A stretch of 23,895 nucleotides of DNA from IMG/VR virus record IMGVR_UViG_3300031651_000021, positions 1-23,895 of that record; one strand, given 5' to 3'. This DNA is from a virus. This document shows positions 1 through 7,426 of the stretch, piece after piece. Positions within the stretch are counted from its first letter, which is position 1. Every line of letters starts with the position of its first letter. The notes under the pieces were generated by a model. That model made no database searches, was not told where the DNA came from, and worked only from the letters and a program-made list of their open reading frames with translations. The position numbers and the translations under genes were made by a program.

Positions 1-2
1 TT

Positions 3-461
3 ACAGATACATCGGAACTTCAGACTGATGACATACCAGGCACTTTATCAACTATAGACGGAATTGTAGATTCAATTCTCGAAGATACTGGAACAACTCT
101 TGAAAACCGTTTGATTGCTATTGAGGCTGATACTAATGTGATTGATGACGGCACAAGCGGGCTGGTTAAGATTGCCTCTGATGTAGCTGATATTCTTACA
201 GATACCGGGACGACAATCCCTGCCCTTATAGCGGATATGAATGATATTACAGTTAGTGACGTATGGTCGGCGGTTGTTGAGGGCGGTTATACGTACCAGG
301 ATTATATGAGACTGATGGCATCTTTGTTATTTGGCAAAATGACGGGCGGCAATACCTCAACTCCTGATTTTTATTCGCCTGCCGATGATACAAAGCTGAG
401 GTTCACCGAATCGATAGGTACAGGGACACGTACCCCGACTTTAATAGATCCAAACGATTAA
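3..461 (+). CDS. Phage fibre/appendage-like structural protein, 3' part
   Basis: The reading frame is open from the left edge, so this is the C-terminal part of a longer protein (about 152 residues visible). It has degenerate repeats of the pattern DTGTT-hydrophobic followed by acidic residues (for example ILEDTGTTLENRL and ILTDTGTTIPALI), then a VWS motif and a C-terminal block reading MRLMASLLFGKMTGG. From memory of phage proteomes, this repeat plus LL-GK-GG block is typical of virion surface or tail-fibre-like proteins encoded near head and tail genes. A role as a virion appendage or decoration protein is inferred from that and from the structural genes downstream. No enzymatic motif is visible. 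A TTG at 111 is not needed as a start because the frame continues upstream. Confidence 0.6.
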   Translation, partial: TDTSELQTDDIPGTLSTIDGIVDSILEDTGTTLENRLIAIEADTNVIDDGTSGLVKIASDVADILTDTGTTIPALIADMNDITVSDVWSAVVEGGYTYQDYMRLMASLLFGKMTGGNTSTPDFYSPADDTKLRFTESIGTGTRTPTLIDPND

Positions 462-483
462 AGAAGTGTGAAAAGTGAATAGT

Positions 484-577
484 GAAATATGGAAACCACG
501 AATGAACACGAATGAAGCAGTTAAAAATTCAAAATTAAAAAACTCGGTGTTCTCGGTGTTCTCTGTGGCTAAACAAA
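484..577. repeat. Intergenic repeat block (CACGAAT and CTCTGTGG families)
   Basis: Contains CCACGAATGAACACGAATGAA (496-516) and a CTCGGTGTT-CTCGGTGTT-CTCTGTGGCTAAA block (543-573). Close relatives recur at 20280-20320, 12880-12907, 21155-21183 and 21690-21720. It fills the gap before the next gene. Confidence 0.75.
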
Positions 578-1015
578 ATGGCTTTAAGAAATGTACATTT
601 TCCAACTGGACACTGGCCGGGCGGCCACTTTCCCGGCGGTCACTGGCCTTCGGAATTAGTGGAAGAAGTTATGAGTAATTTCGATACTTTAATTGACGGG
701 TGCAAAGAACATATTATTGATATGTTCAGTGATGAAATTACATTTCAGCCGGGCGTTCTGGACAGGACCATAGATGCTATTATCAATTATATAGCCGATG
801 ATAATCAATCGCCCGGGGCTTTGCGGCATAAGAGTCCGTTAATAAACATAAAGGTTTTGAACAGTAATACTCTCGGAATAGCTGCAAGTGAGATTCTTGA
901 GAACAGTGCTTTTTATGTAAGCATTCCGCCTCGTAAGGGTGCGGATGCCCGCAGTTTTCAGATAAAAAGAATAGTGAAGCAGACGGCGGTTTGGGTGACA
1001 TATGAGGTAAAATGA
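578..1015 (+). CDS. Putative head-tail completion protein with HWP-repeat leader
   Basis: A 145-residue ORF. Residues 8-23 are a low-complexity repeat (GHWPGGHFPGGHWP). From residue 32 (Met at 671) a globular protein follows. The Met at 671 has GGAAGAAG just upstream, so translation may start there and give a 115-residue protein, with the HWP segment acting as a leader. The C-terminal half alternates beta-prone stretches (SAFYVSIPP, TAVWVTYEV). Its size, and its place between a structural protein and the gpZ-like and terminator genes, fit a head-tail connector or completion protein, but no family signature is decisive. HWP/YWP-type repeats occur at the start of small proteins in other phages (from memory). 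The start at 578 has no clear ribosome binding site. Confidence 0.5.
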   Translation: MALRNVHFPTGHWPGGHFPGGHWPSELVEEVMSNFDTLIDGCKEHIIDMFSDEITFQPGVLDRTIDAIINYIADDNQSPGALRHKSPLINIKVLNSNTLGIAASEILENSAFYVSIPPRKGADARSFQIKRIVKQTAVWVTYEVK

Positions 1016-1017
1016 CA

Positions 1018-1059
1018 GCGTATAGCGTATAGCGTATAGCGTATAGGGTATAGGTTATA
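1018..1059. repeat. Tandem GCGTATA repeat (6 units)
   Basis: Four exact GCGTATA heptamers followed by GGGTATA and GGTTATA lie between the stop at 1015 and the ATG at 1063. The same tract recurs at 1957-2006, 3782-3810 and 4388-4407. Confidence 0.9.
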
Positions 1060-1062
1060 AAA

Positions 1063-1320
1063 ATGGATGAAACAACACAAAAGACATTATTCGGATTTTT
1101 ATTTGCGGCGGTGACAGGTATATATGGTTTCTTCATCAGGCATTTAGTCGGCCATGTTACCAGGGAGCAGTCAATAGCAAATAAAGCTGATATAAAAAAT
1201 CTTTTTGAGGTTAAGCAGTCAAAAGAAAACTGCCGGCAGATAGTAAAAAGAATGGATGAAAACCATAAAGAGACATGCAAAAAACTGGACCGTATTCTTG
1301 ACAAATTGGAATCAGTGTAA
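1063..1320 (+). CDS. Small membrane protein with coiled-coil tail
   Basis: An 85-residue protein with one hydrophobic segment near the N-terminus (residues about 9-26, FGFLFAAVTGIYGFFI) followed by a charged helical tail of about 50 residues, rich in Lys and Glu with heptad-like spacing (MDENHKETCKKLDRILDKLE). This N-terminal membrane helix plus coiled coil is common in small phage proteins near tail genes. A holin-like or membrane-anchoring role is possible but not shown, and I recognise no family. It sits between two GCGTATA tracts, with only a weak AGG as ribosome binding site. Confidence 0.55.
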   Translation: MDETTQKTLFGFLFAAVTGIYGFFIRHLVGHVTREQSIANKADIKNLFEVKQSKENCRQIVKRMDENHKETCKKLDRILDKLESV

Positions 1321-1351
1321 ATCTGTGAATATCTGTGGTTAAAAAAATAAA

Positions 1352-1957
1352 ATGATATCAGTAAGCGTAAAACTCGATGAAGCAAGTATAAGAGAGGCTC
1401 AGCATATCCTTCGTGCGATTCCCAAAGGCTGGCCGCGAGCGGCTCACCGGGCACTTACAAGAACGGCAAAGAGCGGAAAAACATCGCTTAGTCGTATAAT
1501 AAGACATCGAATGGGCGGCAAAGCTAAAGATATAAAAAATCTTATTTATGTTCATTACCCCTCGTTTGCTAATTTAAGGACAACACTGGAAATCAGTGAT
1601 TTTAATAAACAAATAATAGATTTGAATGCTCAGCAAACCGGTGAGGGTGTAACTTATGAGCCTTCTTTCGGCGGCCGTCGCCAGTTGATTCGTCACGCAT
1701 TCATAGCAACGGGCCAGAGCCGCGGCAGGCAGGTATGGCTGCGGAGCCGGTATCATATGGGCAGGGCAAAGATGATCGACTGGAAGGGTCGCAGGATGGA
1801 GGCCATTATCCCGCAGCGTGAGTCGGGGATAAGGCGGTTCTTAAAGGCCGAGGATTTGAAACAGGTACAAAAAGAGGGTGAGGTAAATCTCATTAAGAAT
1901 ATTCAGCATGAAGTGGAAGTCCAGTTAAAAGGCTGGGCCAAGAAAGGGAAATATTAG
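1352..1957 (+). CDS. Prophage minor tail protein Z (gpZ-like)
   Basis: A 201-residue basic protein with the gpZ-family pattern: an N-terminal helical segment rich in Ala/Arg (PRAAHRALTRTAKSGKTSLSR, residues about 28-48), an RHRMGGKAKDIKNLI block, a central beta region around residues 70-120 containing RHAFIATGQSRGRQVWLR, and a C-terminal amphipathic helix. Family members act in tail completion at the head-proximal end of siphovirus tails. Its position just before the tail terminator and tube genes supports this. The TAG stop (1955-1957) shares its last base with the first unit of the following GCGTATA repeat. Confidence 0.75.
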   Translation: MISVSVKLDEASIREAQHILRAIPKGWPRAAHRALTRTAKSGKTSLSRIIRHRMGGKAKDIKNLIYVHYPSFANLRTTLEISDFNKQIIDLNAQQTGEGVTYEPSFGGRRQLIRHAFIATGQSRGRQVWLRSRYHMGRAKMIDWKGRRMEAIIPQRESGIRRFLKAEDLKQVQKEGEVNLIKNIQHEVEVQLKGWAKKGKY

Positions 1958-2023
1958 CGTATAGCGTATAGCGTATAGCGTATAGCGTATAGCGTATAGG
2001 GTATAGACCTGAACGCTGAAAGC
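1957..2023. repeat. Tandem GCGTATA repeat plus ACGCTGAA element
   Basis: Six GCGTATA units, one GGGTATA, then ACCTGAACGCTGAAAGCTAA up to the next start. It overlaps the stop codon of the gpZ-like gene by one base. Confidence 0.9.
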
Positions 2024-2028
2024 TAATT

Positions 2029-2493
2029 ATGTCCGAACCTATTATAGAACAAATTGCTCAATGGATTAACGATGCCCTGGACGGAGCTGCGGATCCGGAT
2101 ACTACGCTTATTCTTCGAAGTATTCGCCCGACTATACTGGACTGGTCGGAGTTGCAATTGATACACGGTGACGTAATTATAGGTTTAATATCGGTAAAGA
2201 CCGAATCTTATACTAATACGAGCCGCACGGAACTGGCGGAATTTTTGTTAGATGGCTGCGTCTCACAACTGCCGGACTCAGTTAAAGCCGATACTGTGCT
2301 TGCCAGGTTTGCCGAGACTATAAGAAAAACGCTTTTGGCGGGCAATACTTCAGGCACGGCATGTAATGGGTTAGCAATTAGTTTAGATTGTGACGAAACG
2401 GAGTTTGCTGTAAGTGAAGGAGGCGTGGATGTACTGGTAAAATGTAAAGTAATTTATACGACAAATATTTTTGATGGTTATACACAAAGTTAA
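2029..2493 (+). CDS. Putative tail terminator protein
   Basis: A 154-residue acidic protein. Size, predicted alternation of helix and strand, and position (after gpZ-like, immediately before the tail tube protein) match siphovirus tail terminators of the gpU/HK97 gp10 group, which cap the tube and join it to the head. The N-terminus (EPIIEQIAQWINDALDG) looks like the first helix of that fold and the C-terminal stretch (DVLVKCKVIYTTN) like a closing strand. Sequence alone does not prove the family, so the call rests largely on synteny. There is no strong Shine-Dalgarno; the ATG follows the repeat-derived AAGCTAATT. Confidence 0.55.
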   Translation: MSEPIIEQIAQWINDALDGAADPDTTLILRSIRPTILDWSELQLIHGDVIIGLISVKTESYTNTSRTELAEFLLDGCVSQLPDSVKADTVLARFAETIRKTLLAGNTSGTACNGLAISLDCDETEFAVSEGGVDVLVKCKVIYTTNIFDGYTQS

Positions 2494-2496
2494 TAA

Positions 2497-2540
2497 TAAA
2501 GAGCCATCAGCCTATAGCTGATAGCTAAAAGCTAAAATTG
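2497..2540. repeat. AGCTGATAGCTAAAAGCTAA repeat
   Basis: The AGCTGATAGCTAAAAGCTAA-type element (CAGCCTATAGCTGATAGC and following) fills the gap between the terminator and tube genes. Relatives lie at 14720-14766, 15689-15711 and 18740-18768. Confidence 0.75.
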
Positions 2541-2554
2541 AAAGGGAAAATATT

Positions 2555-2971
2555 ATGAGTACGCAGGGATTTGCAGGGATGGGTTCTACCGGCATTTTTG
2601 ACGGTGTGACGATAGGTGAGGTCGAGTCTTACGATCTCGGTTCGGATACTCTCGACAGTGAAGAGATTTTAACAATCGATAGTTCGAGCTTTTATCCCGA
2701 CTTGATTTTGGGAGCTTTCCATTCGGGCCAGATTAATATAACCGCGATAATGCAGCCGAATAATACGACTGGTAATTACAAGCAGTTGAAAACAAAATTC
2801 GACGCCCGGACCAAGGGGACATTTATCTGGACGTTTTTGAACGGTGCTATATTTACAGGCACGGTGGCAATCACTGAATTGGGCCGTCCGAGTCCCCCGG
2901 ATGCTACGAAGGCTCAGAGATTCAATATAATCTTAACGGCATCAGGACAGATAACATATACAGGAACTTAA
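2555..2971 (+). CDS. Major tail tube protein
   Basis: A 138-residue beta-rich protein, SD AAAGGG 12 bases before the ATG. It reads like a gpV/TP901-1-type tube subunit: Gly-rich N-terminus, a VESYDLGSDTLDSEEI strand-turn region, a central helix (residues about 75-88, NYKQLKTKFDARTKG) and C-terminal strands (AQRFNIILTASGQITYTG). Tube subunits polymerise as hexameric rings around the tape measure protein. Position between the terminator and the frameshifted assembly chaperone is canonical for siphoviruses. Confidence 0.75.
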   Translation: MSTQGFAGMGSTGIFDGVTIGEVESYDLGSDTLDSEEILTIDSSSFYPDLILGAFHSGQINITAIMQPNNTTGNYKQLKTKFDARTKGTFIWTFLNGAIFTGTVAITELGRPSPPDATKAQRFNIILTASGQITYTGT

Positions 2972-2984
2972 TATTTAAGAAAGG

Positions 2985-3057
2985 AGTCAGTAGTCAGTAG
3001 TCAGTAGTCAGCGGATGGAATTATTCTGTCTTCTGTATTCTGTCTTCTGTATTCTGA
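2985..3057. repeat. AGTCAGT and TTCTGTATTCTG repeats
   Basis: Tandem AGTCAGT units (2985-3011) and alternating TTCTGTCTTCTGTATTCTG (3023-3055). This block separates an AAGAAAGGAG Shine-Dalgarno-like site (2977-2986) from the ATG at 3065. Confidence 0.85.
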
Positions 3058-3064
3058 ACTAATT

Positions 3065-3619
3065 ATGAAAGCGCAGGAAATTAAAAAAGCTGAGGAAATT
3101 AAAAAAGCCATTCTGGCAGAAATGATAAAGAAGCCCGAGCCGGTTAAGGAAGCGGTAATACTGGGTGTTACAGGCTGGTTGTATGAATGTTCGCTCGCCC
3201 AGTGGGAGGACTGGCGTGCGGTAAGAAACGCCGTTCTCGACAATGGCAAGCCTGATACAGCACAAAGAAGATTAGCACCCGCAAAGCTGATCCAGATATC
3301 TTTCAGGGACAGTGAGGGCAATCTTGTTTTCGACGATGCCGATATCGCTTTACTGTCGACATTAAAGGTTCGCCAGCAGGACAGGTTATGCAGGGACATT
3401 TCGGAGATTAACGGATTCTCCGACGAGAGTATCGAGGGTCTGGTAAAAAACTTAATAGCGATTACTGGGGTCGTTGGCTTTTACGATATTCTCGGGAAAT
3501 TGGGATTCCCATGCCCGAAATGTGCCAAATATACTCAGTTAAAGAACTCAGAAGACAGTGGGTCCTCGAGCACTACTGGCCCACAGGTCAGGCCGCAGAA
3601 AACTGGAGAGCAAGATTAA
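3065..3619 (+). CDS. Tail assembly chaperone (gpG-like)
   Basis: A 184-residue protein in the position of lambda gpG: after the tube protein and before the tape measure. The N-terminus is a Lys/Glu helix with a short internal repeat (EIKKAEEIKKA). The middle (residues about 35-125) is mixed helical, and the C-terminus becomes Ser/Thr/Gly/Gln-rich (SSSTTGPQVRPQKTGEQD), the usual disordered tail of the short product. Chaperones of this type coat the tape measure protein during tail assembly. At 3445-3451 the frame contains the canonical -1 slippery heptamer A AAA AAC (codons GTA AAA AAC). A -1 shift there leads into an open frame ending at 3777. No Shine-Dalgarno lies close to the start. Confidence 0.7.
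   Translation: MKAQEIKKAEEIKKAILAEMIKKPEPVKEAVILGVTGWLYECSLAQWEDWRAVRNAVLDNGKPDTAQRRLAPAKLIQISFRDSEGNLVFDDADIALLSTLKVRQQDRLCRDISEINGFSDESIEGLVKNLIAITGVVGFYDILGKLGFPCPKCAKYTQLKNSEDSGSSSTTGPQVRPQKTGEQD
3445..3451 (+). promoter_or_regulatory. Programmed -1 frameshift site, A AAA AAC
   Basis: In the chaperone frame the bases read GT A-AAA-AAC, the X-XXY-YYZ form with X and Y both A, one of the most efficient bacterial slippery heptamers. Slipping gives AAA AAA CTT in the -1 frame, which has no stop until 3775. The predicted fusion is about 237 residues (129 before the slip, 108 after). Confidence 0.7.
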
Positions 3620-3777
3620 CCGGCCTGATAGCGGCTCAGGGCATGTGCTTCTCAGATGATCGAGCAAAGGAAATTGAAAGAATAAGTAAGATGCTGGATG
3701 GGACCTATGATATTGATACCGATGGTTACAAACTTATCGAAATGGAGCCCGAACAGTTGAAAGATTTAATAACTTAA
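3452..3777 (+). CDS. gpT-like extension of the chaperone, made by -1 frameshift
   Basis: The -1 frame is open from 3412 to 3777. Its product after the slip contains EIGIPMPEMCQIYSVKELRR, which resembles the G-x-x-x-x-EM...S-x-x-EL segment of the small gpT/DUF4035-type domains, followed by an aromatic/Pro stretch, a WRARLTGLIAAQG segment and an acidic C-terminus. That similarity starts upstream of the first ATG of this frame (3511), so initiation there would cut the domain; this favours the frameshift. gpGT-type fusions bind the tape measure and tube protein during tail assembly in lambda. An independent start at 3511 remains possible but has a weak ribosome binding site. Confidence 0.65.
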
Positions 3778-3780
3778 GCA

Positions 3781-3844
3781 GCGTATAGCTTATAGCGTAT
3801 AGCGTATAGTGTAAACGCTCCACGCTGAACGCTGAACGCTAATA
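3781..3844. repeat. GCGTATA tract plus ACGCTGAACGCTAA element
   Basis: Degenerate GCGTATA units (3782-3810), then ACGCTCCACGCTGAACGC and TGAACGCTAAT. The following SD (AGAAAGGA, 3847-3854) lies downstream of the repeat. The same composite occurs at 4388-4442. Confidence 0.85.
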
Positions 3845-3860
3845 TAGAAAGGAATATATT

Positions 3861-4373
3861 ATGTCAGTAGGAACAACAAGAATAGCGGCTTTAGCCGGGG
3901 CGGTAATGGATATTCAGGCGGAATTGGCAGGTGATTTAGCACCGATTAAATGCCCCATTGTTATCAATAATACCGGCTGGTCATACGGGACCGGAGCTAA
4001 CCAGGTCAATGTCATTTTTCAGGATACAGTGACTCTTGACGATGGTGCTAACGATACTCTTGATTTGTATGCCAGCGGTTCGCTGCTCGATGTATTCAAT
4101 CGAGCATTGACAATTGAAGGTTTGAAGTTTCTGTACATTAAGAACAACTCGGCGGATGCGTCTCTTTTAGTATTTGGCGGCGATTCAGTTGATATCGGAA
4201 TTCTCGGCGGAGCAACCGAACAGCTTACAATTAAGCCGGGCGGTCATCTTTTATGGACAGATCCATCGGCTGCCGGCCTTGATATTACTACCAATAAGAA
4301 TCTGTATATCGAGCATGATGGTACAGGAAGTTCAACGATGGATGTCGATATAGTTGCAATGGGTTTGGATTAG
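3861..4373 (+). CDS. Small phage structural protein
   Basis: A 170-residue beta-rich acidic protein with SD AGAAAGGA. The segment around residues 60-110 (DTLDLYASGSLLDVFN, LTIEGLKFLYIKNNSADAS, LLVFGG) matches a recurrent pattern in phage proteins (L-D-L-x-G-x-L-x-D-x-F...I-x-x-L-x-x-I-x-x-x-N-x...I-G-G), seen from memory in small virion or tail-associated proteins of unknown exact role. It lies between the assembly chaperone and the tape measure. A second tail-surface or decoration protein is the most reasonable guess. Confidence 0.6.
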   Translation: MSVGTTRIAALAGAVMDIQAELAGDLAPIKCPIVINNTGWSYGTGANQVNVIFQDTVTLDDGANDTLDLYASGSLLDVFNRALTIEGLKFLYIKNNSADASLLVFGGDSVDIGILGGATEQLTIKPGGHLLWTDPSAAGLDITTNKNLYIEHDGTGSSTMDVDIVAMGLD

Positions 4374-4442
4374 GAGATAGCAGATAGCGGATAGCGTATA
4401 GGGTATAGTTCCTGTACGCTCCACGCTGAACGCTGAACGCTA
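4374..4442. repeat. GCGTATA/ACGCTGAACGCTAA composite repeat touching a start codon
   Basis: AGATAGCAGATAGCGGATAG, GCGTATA units, then ACGCTCCACGCTGAACGC TGAACGCTAATG. The final AATG contributes the ATG of the tape measure gene at 4443, and no Shine-Dalgarno is visible between repeat and start. Confidence 0.85.
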
Positions 4443-6479
4443 ATGTTCGAAGATGTACGAAGAATAGCAGCAGAGTTTACCGCCCGTAATAAGGGAGCCG
4501 GTGAAATTGCGGCTTTCACACGCGGTCTCGATAAAACACTTCGGTCGGCACGCCGACTGGCATCCGGATTATTGCTAATGGCTGGGGTCGGCGGTATAGG
4601 TTATATGATAAAGCAGCAGATGGCGGCGATTGATTCAACTGCCAAACTTTCAGATCGTCTGGGTATTGCAACCGAAGCACTTGTCGGCTTACAGCACGGA
4701 GCTAGTATCGCCGGAGTTGATCAGGGAACGCTTAATAAATCACTTGAAATATTTTCACGTCGCTTGGGCGAGGTTGATATGGGTGTTGGCCAGGCTACTT
4801 ATGCCCTCGATAAACTCGGTATGAATTACAAAGACCTTATCGGGCTGGAAATGGATGATGCCTTCAAAAGAGTTGCTGATCAAATCGACAGATTATCAAC
4901 TCAATCGGAAAAAGCGGCGGCGGCAAATTATCTTTTCGGCAGATCGGGACAAGCATTGCTTAATCTATTTGCAGAAGGTTCGGCCGGAATAGAGGATTTT
5001 CGCAATGAAGCAGAGAAACTCGGGCTGACTTTCGACAGGATCGATGCAGCAAAGGTCGAAGCTGCCAACGATGCTCTTACAAGAACAAAGTCAGTAATTA
5101 CCGGACTGTTTAGAACCACTACTATCGAACTTGCTCCGTATATCGAAGCGGCTTCAGATAAGTTTGTAGATATGGCTACTGCGGGAGAAGGTGCAGGAAC
5201 GAAAATAGTTAATGCCTTCGAAGCGGTATCATTGGCAATTGTAAAATCAGGTGATTTCGTAAACGATTTAAAGGGATATTATTATGATTTAGCCGCAACA
5301 GTAATGGAAGTATATACAATATTTGACAAATTTAATAAAGTGGCCGGGAAAATTAAAGTTACGATAAAGCCAAATATTGAAGGGGCTGAAACATGGGAAC
5401 AAGCAAGGAATTTATTTATTCAAAAAGGATTAGATGTAAGAGCTGCAAATGCAAAGCAAATCAATGAAGTTCAAAGATTTTTTGACGAATTGCGTTCAGG
5501 ACAGACTAAAGCAATATCTGACAATCTCAACTCAGTAGGGACCGATGGCGGTATTGCGGCAACTAACGAGCGGGCACGTGCCCAGCTTGTTGAGGTTAAT
5601 AAGGTTCTCGATGAAGAACGTAAAAAGCGAGAAGAAACAGCTTTAGGGAATGCGAAAATAGTATCTCGAATGTATGAAGATATGGGTATGTATGGAGATC
5701 AATACTGGCAAGCTACGAATCTTTTACTCGAAGATCAGGTCAAGAAATTCATTGATGCAGGAACTGATGCAGTAACTGCGACACAGTGGAAAGCTAATAA
5801 ATTGATTGAAATCGAAGAGAAGATTACTAAAAAGCATAATGAAGAAAACGAGAAAAGAAAAAATGCCCTGGAGCGGTGGGTAGATAATTATTCTGATATG
5901 GGAAATGTCTGGTCAGAGCTTGCTGATAATTCGGCGAGTGGTCTTAACAGCCTTGCCGCAAGCATGACCGATTTTGAAAAGACAGGTGAAATGAATTGGC
6001 GCAACTGGCTTGACAGCCTATATACATCATATCTCGATACAATAAATAAAATGATTATTGCTAATATTGCCAAAGGTGCAATCAATCCTTTACTTGATGC
6101 AGTTGGAACCGGTTTAGGAAATATTTTTGCCCCTTCTGTTAATCCAAATATAGAAACAGGCGGACCTAATCCAAATACTTTATTAACTCCGGCGGGCGGC
6201 TGGCATGGCGGCGGTGTGGTAGGGAAAGATAGTCCGACATTTACACGAGCGGTTCCATCATCACTTTTCGCAAACGCGCCGCGACTGCATGGCGGATTAA
6301 AGAGTAATGAGCGCCGGGCGATACTCGAAGTGGGTGAGGAGGTAACGAGTAAAGAGGATGTTCGGCGCGGTAAAATAAGTGGTAATATATATAATTTCAA
6401 TATTTCAACGCCTGATGCCGACAGTTTTCGCAGGTCGAAAACGCAAATTATGAACGATTTCAGGATAGTAACGAGATGA
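4443..6479 (+). CDS. Tail tape measure protein
   Basis: A 678-residue, mostly helical protein. Residues about 40-58 form a Gly-rich hydrophobic segment (ASGLLLMAGVGGIGYMI). The middle is alpha-helical and Ala/Lys/Glu-rich. Near the C-terminus are the typical tape-measure features: a hydrophobic helix region (YLDTINKMIIANIAKGAINPLL, about 536-557), a Gly/His stretch GGWHGGGVVG (about 585-594), and HGGLKSNERRAILEVGEEV (about 616-634), the conserved closing motif of lambda gpH-like proteins. The protein sets tail length and is ejected with DNA. At about 1.5 angstrom per residue the tail would be roughly 100 nm. The gene overlaps the next by four bases (ATGA). Confidence 0.9.
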   Translation: MFEDVRRIAAEFTARNKGAGEIAAFTRGLDKTLRSARRLASGLLLMAGVGGIGYMIKQQMAAIDSTAKLSDRLGIATEALVGLQHGASIAGVDQGTLNKSLEIFSRRLGEVDMGVGQATYALDKLGMNYKDLIGLEMDDAFKRVADQIDRLSTQSEKAAAANYLFGRSGQALLNLFAEGSAGIEDFRNEAEKLGLTFDRIDAAKVEAANDALTRTKSVITGLFRTTTIELAPYIEAASDKFVDMATAGEGAGTKIVNAFEAVSLAIVKSGDFVNDLKGYYYDLAATVMEVYTIFDKFNKVAGKIKVTIKPNIEGAETWEQARNLFIQKGLDVRAANAKQINEVQRFFDELRSGQTKAISDNLNSVGTDGGIAATNERARAQLVEVNKVLDEERKKREETALGNAKIVSRMYEDMGMYGDQYWQATNLLLEDQVKKFIDAGTDAVTATQWKANKLIEIEEKITKKHNEENEKRKNALERWVDNYSDMGNVWSELADNSASGLNSLAASMTDFEKTGEMNWRNWLDSLYTSYLDTINKMIIANIAKGAINPLLDAVGTGLGNIFAPSVNPNIETGGPNPNTLLTPAGGWHGGGVVGKDSPTFTRAVPSSLFANAPRLHGGLKSNERRAILEVGEEVTSKEDVRRGKISGNIYNFNISTPDADSFRRSKTQIMNDFRIVTR

Positions 6480-7426
6480 GTTTTCACGAAGTAAGATTTC
6501 CGACAGATATAAGTTTTCAAAGTGCGGGCGGCCCCGGCTACAATACAAATATAATTGAAACCGATTCCGGATCGAAGGTTCGACTCGCTCGCTGGAATAA
6601 TGCTTTAAGAACGTACAATGTTGCTTACGGAATCAGGGAGCAGGAAGATTTAGCTGCTGTTATTGATTTTTATCTCGCTCGCCTGGGTTCGGTTTACGGG
6701 TTCAGGTATAAGGACCCGCTTGATTATTCAAGTGCATCGGACCATTACAGCACACCGGCTGCTACTGACCAGCAGATAGGTCTTGGCAACGGAGCAACTA
6801 CTACTTTTCAGATTATTAAAACATATATAAGCGGCTCAAATACCAAGGCTCGAACAATAACAAAGCCTGTTGCTGATACTGTCCTTATAGCTTTCGATGA
6901 TGTTGTTCAGGAAAGCGGATGGTCTCTCGATACGACAACGGGGATAGTTACCTTCACCGCCGCGCCGGACGAGGATGTAGTAATAACGGCAGGCTTCCAG
7001 TTTGATGTCCCGGTAATATTCGCCAACGATACCGATTTTACAGGAATGAGTATAGATACATTCGAGGCCGGTTCGCTTCCGTCGATAAATCTAATAGAGC
7101 TTAAAGCGGAAGATTCTGTTATTAGTGACGGCTTCAATTATGGCGGTGGAAAGTACGATACCCTGAGCGAGTCTATAAGTATCTCAGTTCTGCAGGCGAG
7201 GGTATATAATCTCGCACCTTCGGTGGCCGATAAAACGGTAAGCCTTCCCGCCGTAACCAATCTCATTACCGGCGGACCATATTTTTACATAGTCAATTCC
7301 GGAACGGAAAGTTTCGATGTATTGAATTACGAAGGCGAGACGGTTATCACCCTGGCCGCCGATGAAAGTTGCACGATCATTCTGGCGGTTGATGATGAAG
7401 ATAACAAAATCTGGTTTGCAATATGA
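6476..7426 (+). CDS. DUF2460 distal tail protein with extra C-terminal domain
   Basis: Residues 1 to about 212 match the DUF2460 (TIGR02217) family: start MSFHEVRFPTDISFQSAGGP, then the L-ARL-GSVYGFRYKDPLDY block (residues about 70-92) and VIFANDTDF near residue 180. DUF2460 proteins correspond to gene g12 of the Rhodobacter gene transfer agent and are distal-tail hub components. The protein is about 100 residues longer than usual. The added C-terminal domain (about 240-316) is similar to the separate small protein encoded next (7423-7698): about 19 of 35 aligned positions are identical, from RVYN through FYIVNSG. It is translationally coupled to the tape measure gene through ATGA. Confidence 0.85.
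   Translation: MSFHEVRFPTDISFQSAGGPGYNTNIIETDSGSKVRLARWNNALRTYNVAYGIREQEDLAAVIDFYLARLGSVYGFRYKDPLDYSSASDHYSTPAATDQQIGLGNGATTTFQIIKTYISGSNTKARTITKPVADTVLIAFDDVVQESGWSLDTTTGIVTFTAAPDEDVVITAGFQFDVPVIFANDTDFTGMSIDTFEAGSLPSINLIELKAEDSVISDGFNYGGGKYDTLSESISISVLQARVYNLAPSVADKTVSLPAVTNLITGGPYFYIVNSGTESFDVLNYEGETVITLAADESCTIILAVDDEDNKIWFAI

Noticed and set aside
475-678. Plus-strand ORF of 67 codons
   Set aside because: Mostly translated intergenic repeat, then out of frame over the start of the gene at 578.
783-1454. Long minus-strand ORF of 223 codons
   Set aside because: It runs antisense to three convincing plus-strand phage genes, includes the GCGTATA repeat translated as tyrosine-rich sequence, and has no ribosome site or recognisable domain.
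5888-6520. Minus-strand ORF of 210 codons over the tape measure gene
   Set aside because: Antisense shadow of a strongly supported gene; no family features.
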